DNA of 64,000 bases from positions 12,595,361-12,659,360 of the forward strand of contig CM020501.1 of assembly GCA_009823395.1 (NCBI GenBank), in the 5' to 3' direction. The notes under the pieces are model-generated. The model did not search any database and was not told where the DNA came from. It saw only the letters and a program-made list of their open reading frames with translations. The DNA comes from Thamnaconus septentrionalis (lineage: Eukaryota; Chordata; Actinopteri; Tetraodontiformes; Monacanthidae). Made by a program: the position numbers and the translations under genes. Of this stretch, positions 61,769-64,000 are shown piece after piece. The stretch's first letter is position 1; the number at the start of each line of letters is the position of its first letter.

Positions 61769-63456
61769 TTAATTATTATTAACTGTAGCAATTAAAAAAG
61801 AGCTCTTTAAAAAAAAATAGAGCACTAAATATATAGAGGATCCACATGAAGGGGAACATTTTATTTCATATGATTGATGATGATTAATTTCTTGAACTGT
61901 TGTTAAATGTTCTTACTGGCACTTCCAAGACTTTCAATCACATTTATTTGTTTCCGACAAATTAAAAAAAAAAAAAAAAAAGGATGGATGGATGGGAAAA
62001 ATAAAATAACTCCTTCATGATATTGCCAGACAGGACTAAGAAACAATTTAAGAGCAGCATTAGCATGCTTTTTGCCACATCGCTCACTTATAATTAAACA
62101 AATAAGCAAATAAATGCGTACTGGGAGGGAATGGGGGTATGGCAGATGTCGACAAGTTGTTGGCTGAGGGACGGAAGGTGGAGGAGAAGGGAGGGGCTGA
62201 GCTGGACTCCTGCAGCGGACCTTGTTGCACAGTCTGCCAACCTGGAGTAGCCGACAAGGGCGGCTGCTGCTGCTGCTGCTGTTGTTGTTGTTGTTGTTGT
62301 TGCTGCTGTTGCTGCCGGAGGAGGTCGTTCAAGACCTGTCTTAGCCTGAACAAAAAGGGTAAAACGATTGTTGTGAGTGCAAATACAAAACAAGTTTCAG
62401 CGGAAAACACCTCAGTTGTGTTCTGTTGCCGTCACCTTTGCATGTTGTTCTGCTGCCATGCCAGCTGGGTGTAAGACTGGTTGAGCTGGTGCATGACCAG
62501 GTGGACCTGCGGCGACGACATGTTGTTGGGCAGGATGCTGTACTGACCAGTCAGCAGGGTCTGCAGCATGTAGGAGAGGGTCTGCAGGATCACAGGCAGG
62601 GAGAGAGCCGCCGTTAACGGTTAAGTGTGTAACGTTTGGAGATTTTGAAGAAGAAAAAGCGACATCAAGTGGTTGCATTAATAGATTGCGGCACTCTTTC
62701 ACTTATGTCCCATCAGGGACCCTCCCTCCCTCCCTCCCTGAGCTTGCCAGTGAATTACGGTGGCCTGCGAGCATAAACCTGGATACCTCATCCACCTTCT
62801 GCTTCATTGGTTTATTTCAAGACGCAAGCAGTCACCCTAAATACAAAACGCGCCTTCAAGCGACTGGATTGTCCACACCAGGCTTCCTTAGAAATACGGT
62901 GGTGCAAGATGGCAGCTAACTAGGAGTAAGACCCTGTGTTCCATGTGTATCCTTATTAACATATAAGAATCATTCTAAGGGTAGGAAAACCAATTTACTT
63001 TTACTGTACTGAGAGTATACACTTTTATTAATGTATTTATGGGCTGTATGTTAATCTTTTACCAATATAAAAATGATAAATCAAGCCAAATTTTATACCC
63101 TGGGCCTTTTAATCATGTCTGGAGAGAAATTATCATTTGGAATCAATACAAAGCGACTCCAAGATCCAAGACTGAATGTGTTTGAAGTGTGAAAACTCAG
63201 CCGTGGCTTGTGCCAGTTGATCGAGCTCAGCGTCACTTTTCTTTTCTTTTTTTATTAACGGTTCAGAGCACCCACCTGCTGGTCCTGCAGGAGTGTCTGA
63301 CACATGCTGTTGCTGAAGTCCAGCTGTGTCTGCAGCTGATCCGCCTGCTCCTGCCAGTGACCCGACCCCTCGACCACGGACAGCTCCGAGGCCCAGCGCA
63401 GGTTCTCCTGCCGCCGCGGGCCGGCGTGCTGGCTGGCCGAGCAGTTCAGACCTCTG

Positions 63457-63506
<50 letters not shown>

Positions 63507-63868
63507 CGTGTTGTTGTGATGAGGCGCACTCCCGCTAGTCTCGCCTGAGAAGGCTGCTGGAGGCTTCAGGTTGCTGAGGACGTGTAAAGAGATTTTATTT
63601 TCAAAAGCCTGATTTTAAGAAGAACAAAAAAATGCAGTGGTTCAACTTCTTCTGTTTCTTTTTGAGTTCTGACCTTCCTTGGTTCTTCCGGTTGCTGTAC
63701 GAGCACTGATTCCTGCTGGATGCGTATATGTGGACATCTTCATCGGAGCTGCTCTCTGCACACTCTTCTTGCTCCTCATCTTCGTCGGCGCCCGTCTCCA
63801 AGTTGTACTCTTCCTCGTCGTCGACGTCGTCGAGGTGGCATGGAGTGGAGCCCCAAGTGGCCATTGTC
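53426..63868 (-). CDS. pcm1: Pericentriolar material 1, 3' half (22 coding exons)
   Basis: PCM1 is the scaffold of centriolar satellites, needed to recruit proteins to centrosome and cilium base. The exons encode about 1,130 residues corresponding to roughly residue 940 to the end of the ~2,020-residue vertebrate protein; the 5' half lies beyond the right edge. Landmarks in order are MATWGSTPCHLDD, two polyglutamine tracts (Q15, Q17), coiled-coil segments (QDQQ; MHQLNQSYTQLAWQQNN), SMPDPADPTTVTKTYKSGRK, the invariant block ATLISQNESRPHFLIELFHE, VRRMVLTLTQQNDESK, LKDCGEDLLVEISEILFNEL, SKAETQALTNYGSGEDEN, the GABARAP-binding LIR core DDFVKVEDLP, and the C-terminus KEPDVAGAQSA (human KEPETVGAQSI). 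Phase is consistent at every junction except exon 19 to 20. Internal ATG codons are not starts. Confidence 0.96.
53480..53486 (-). promoter_or_regulatory. pcm1: Stop plus AATAAA inside the last pcm1 intron
   Basis: In the unspliced reading the stop TAA (53,486-53,484) overlaps an AATAAA on the minus strand (53,485-53,480). A transcript ending in this intron would encode an alternative C-terminus. Confidence 0.4.
53543..53666 (-). CDS. pcm1: pcm1 exon e21
   Basis: Encodes EELQKRIVEEQQNNNLSVEI and SAQALKEP (human RKKMVEEEQKNHLSGEI...ETLKEP). Donor GTATCG. If the donor is not used, the frame runs on for 20 more codons to TAA. Confidence 0.93.
53754..53845 (-). CDS. pcm1: pcm1 exon e20, LIR motif
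   Basis: Encodes GSGSTSQKSDEDDFVKVEDL and PMQLTVMCE. Human SQKSDEEDFVKVEDLPLKL holds the LIR that binds GABARAP; the aromatic-x-x-hydrophobic core FVKV with acidic residues before it is intact. The acceptor GTGCAG needs one carried base, so the 5' boundary is the least certain in the gene. Confidence 0.88.
53990..54235. repeat. Dispersed repeat family R1, copy in pcm1 intron 19
   Basis: CTTTGACATCAAAGGGCTGA, a T16 run, then AACAGAGGGCTAAATGTGAC and TCTGGAGATGTGTTTTTG. The second part is the reverse complement of the corresponding segment in the asah1 intron copy. Confidence 0.6.
54278..54471 (-). CDS. pcm1: pcm1 exon e19
   Basis: Encodes a linker ending SSPDTDSPVMINED (human GSPDTESPVLVND). 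The donor GTAAGC leaves phase 0, which does not fit the acceptor of e20; see the finding on this junction. Confidence 0.9.
54575..54656 (-). CDS. pcm1: pcm1 exon e18
   Basis: Encodes AALSSEAPEAETEQRSSERP and NNNYDE. Low conservation, but the splice sites and phase fit. Confidence 0.88.
54756..54895 (-). CDS. pcm1: pcm1 exon e17
   Basis: Encodes LSKAETQALTNYGSGEDEN, EEMEEFDAGPVDVQTSLQA, nearly identical to human. Confidence 0.97.
55063..55213 (-). CDS. pcm1: pcm1 exon e16
   Basis: Encodes an acidic, serine-rich linker (RRSSEASEAEEEDEDEG) ending GIPLSI, matching human CPVSINLSK across the junction. Confidence 0.93.
55304..55363 (-). CDS. pcm1: pcm1 exon e15
   Basis: Twenty codons (MNTEAGGEKVVSPAYTDEDK) with phase 0 at both ends, so it could be skipped without frame change. 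Confidence 0.9.
55469..55675 (-). CDS. pcm1: pcm1 exon e14
   Basis: Encodes LKDCGEDLLVEISEILFNEL and AFFRLMQDLDSSSSG, then a lysine-rich linker that differs from the human sequence after LMQDLD. Confidence 0.96.
55772..55906 (-). CDS. pcm1: pcm1 exon e13
   Basis: Encodes ENMDEVCSLQLLTSVRRMVL, TLTQQNDESKMFVRFFHKQL and GGILQ. Confidence 0.97.
55984..56358 (+). repeat. Repeat R2 copy 1, pcm1 intron 12
   Basis: Begins TTTGGCTTGATTTATCATTT and ends CTTCTTCAAAATCTCCAAAC. Nearly the same sequence occurs inverted at 62,612-63,100. Shared internal phrases include AAATACATTAATAAAAGTG, GCAACCACTTGACGTCGC and CAAGCTCAGGAGCGG/CAAGCTCAGGGAGGG. It fills most of the intron between e12 and e13. Confidence 0.85.
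56387..56484 (-). CDS. pcm1: pcm1 exon e12
   Basis: Encodes CPQINTQQLDRQIKAIMTEV and IPFLK (human RIDTQQLDRQIKAIMKEV). Its donor lies about 29 bp from repeat R2 copy 1. Confidence 0.96.
56609..56764 (-). CDS. pcm1: pcm1 exon e11
   Basis: Encodes NTVIHLDKALARIREYERMK followed by a fish-specific Ala/Ser-rich stretch. Donor GTACAC. Confidence 0.95.
57070..57190. mobile_element. Possible hAT-like non-autonomous fragment
   Basis: AGCACCTACTTGGCCCTGCT, GGTTCTGCATTAGGTGGCAG and TACCTTGGTACTCAGTACTG resemble a DNA-transposon terminal region frequent in fish. It lies in pcm1 intron 10. No ORF or duplicated target site is visible. Class from memory of the pattern. Confidence 0.4.
57191..58015. other. 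pcm1 intron 10 remainder
   Basis: GCCAGTTAGGCCTTCTCCGC (57,329) and CCAAGGCCAGCTAGCTGGCC (57,600) suggest further degenerate transposon sequence, but I cannot define the ends. No exon-like frame is present. Confidence 0.35.
58016..58148 (-). CDS. pcm1: pcm1 exon e10
   Basis: Encodes EVVEKNLRHSQDTKKKRRDD and SNLEPFANDDLG (human SNFEPFATDDLG). Confidence 0.96.
58500..58830. repeat. Purine-rich low-complexity stretch, pcm1 intron 9
   Basis: AG-rich DNA with G-runs (58,758-58,790 GGGGGGTGGGGGTGGGGGGG-like), able to form G-quadruplexes on the plus strand. Confidence 0.6.
58862..58993 (-). CDS. pcm1: pcm1 exon e9
   Basis: Encodes DIVTRHLTEKSGAED and SQSELTPSESLATSDA. Both ends fall at codon boundaries. 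Confidence 0.95.
59660..60055. repeat. Dispersed repeat family R1, copy in pcm1 intron 8
   Basis: Shows TTTGTGATGTCAGAAAGGGT, CATCTCAGCAGCATGACAGC, AACAGAGGGCTGAACGTGGC and TCTCAAGATGTGTAGAGG. It is the longest of the three copies and in the same orientation as the copy at 54 kb. Confidence 0.65.
60215..60387 (-). CDS. pcm1: pcm1 exon e8, most conserved block
   Basis: Encodes DFSLFEALRETIYSEVATL, ISQNESRPHFLIELFHELQ, LLNTDYLRQRALFSLQ, nearly identical to human. Start of the PCM1 C-terminal domain. Confidence 0.98.
60790..60951 (-). CDS. pcm1: pcm1 exon e7
   Basis: Encodes HESDSASSVADFAQERAP and SLLDKLTQEKLDSKAK. The intron between e7 and e6 is short (90 bp) and open in frame, so an unspliced ORF spans e6-e8. 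Confidence 0.92.
61042..61331 (-). CDS. pcm1: pcm1 exon e6
   Basis: Encodes TGWLKQPYANKPEQ, ESFSSMPDPADPTTVTKTYK and a basic SR/K-rich end. Acceptor ATCTAG, donor GTACTG. Confidence 0.96.
61445..61625 (-). CDS. pcm1: pcm1 exon e5
   Basis: Encodes FNLIPVFPAPMGDFPQG and SMKTEYMSFPPPLQ (human KTEYMAFPKPF). Donor GTATGC. Confidence 0.95.
61683..61766. repeat. (AT)n microsatellite, pcm1 intron 4
   Basis: An uninterrupted AT run of about 84 bp starting 58 bp upstream (in gene sense) of exon e5. It is self-complementary and likely to extrude a cruciform and to be hypervariable. Confidence 0.97.
62122..62345 (-). CDS. pcm1: pcm1 exon e4, polyQ tract 2
   Basis: RQVLNDLLR followed by 17 glutamines encoded by mixed CAG/CAA codons, then a proline/serine-rich stretch. 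Human has LNELMRQQNQ at this place. Donor GTACGC. Confidence 0.94.
62436..62581 (-). CDS. pcm1: pcm1 exon e3
   Basis: Encodes TLSYMLQTLLTGQYSILPNN and VHLVMHQLNQSYTQLAWQQ, a strongly conserved coiled-coil region. Acceptor CTGCAG, donor GTGACG. Confidence 0.96.
62612..63100 (-). repeat. Repeat R2 copy 2, pcm1 intron 2
   Basis: Inverted copy of the 55,984-56,358 repeat, about 6.6 kb away. It contains an extra CCCTCCCTCCCTCC run near 62,724. Its end lies about 30 bp from the e3 splice acceptor, which places it over the expected branch-point region. Confidence 0.85.
63276..63573 (-). CDS. pcm1: pcm1 exon e2, polyQ tract 1
   Basis: Contains a pure CAG run of 15 codons at 63,503-63,459, then RRQENLRWASELSVVEG, LDFSNSMCQTLLQDQQ. 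The conserved part corresponds to human RQENLRWVSELSYVE; the human protein lacks the glutamine run. Confidence 0.94.
63674..63868 (-). CDS. pcm1: pcm1 exon e1 in window
   Basis: Encodes MATWGSTPCHLDDVDDEEEY and an acidic stretch ending SYSNRKNQG. The acceptor is CGCCAG on the minus strand, and the exon begins in phase (completing a codon), so more exons lie off the right edge. Confidence 0.95.
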
Positions 63869-63919
63869 CTGGCGAAAAGAAAAAGGAAAATTAGCAAAAT
63901 ACCACTGAATAATTGTATA

Positions 63920-64000
63920 AATCAGTGTTTTTCAACCATATTGCTGTGGCACACTAGTGCACCGTGACATAATGTCAGGTGTGCCGTAAAAAATTTTCAA
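63920..64000 (+). mobile_element. DNA-transposon terminal fragment at the window edge
   Basis: CAGTGTTTTTCAACCATATT followed by TGTGGCACACTAGTGCACCG and GTCAGGTGTGCCGT is the characteristic start of a hAT-type repeat found in vertebrates. It is cut by the right edge and lies in the intron upstream of pcm1 e1. Confidence 0.55.

Noticed and set aside
63862..63864. ATG of MATWG as the pcm1 start codon
   Set aside because: The sequence aligns with the middle of vertebrate PCM1, and the exon starts in mid-codon after a good acceptor, so the N-terminal half must lie beyond 64,000.

Overview
The window is vertebrate genomic DNA, almost certainly from a percomorph-type teleost. The evidence is three split genes with GT-AG introns, mostly short introns, many CA/TG, GATA and AT microsatellites, and several interspersed repeat families typical of spiny-rayed fish. 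Nothing bacterial, plasmid-like or phage-like is present.

Layout: positions 1 to about 39,190 hold no gene I can support. This 39-kb flank contains microsatellites, three copies of a fish repeat ending in ATCC/GGAT units (6.4, 9.8 and 20.6 kb), two degenerate LINE-like pieces (6.25 and 25.4 kb), three CpG-dense blocks (0.8, 14.5 and 33.4-35.5 kb) and three CTCF-like motifs. Two short protein-like ORFs on the minus strand (8.7 and 11.5 kb) are weak candidates only.

From 39.2 to 46.6 kb on the plus strand is frg1: nine coding exons, 255 residues, a nuclear actin- and RNA-associated protein. From 47.8 to 51.5 kb on the plus strand is asah1, lysosomal acid ceramidase: fourteen exons, 392 residues, with all catalytic residues visible. 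From 63.9 down to 53.4 kb on the minus strand is the 3' half of pcm1 (centriolar satellite scaffold): 22 coding exons, about 1,130 residues, truncated by the right edge. asah1 and pcm1 are tail to tail, with about 1.96 kb between stop codons.

The three genes do not form a functional pathway. Their interest is positional (in human, PCM1 and ASAH1 are on 8p22 and FRG1 is on 4q35) and in local details: two long polyglutamine tracts in pcm1, an alternative pcm1 C-terminus through retention of the last intron, an unresolved frame junction near the pcm1 3' end, an inverted pair of repeats fitted against pcm1 exons, a Tc1-like transposase remnant inside frg1, and a nested transposon downstream of asah1. 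Exon coordinates were checked by reading splice sites and reading-frame phase through each gene; homology calls rest on recognition of family sequences, not on a database search.
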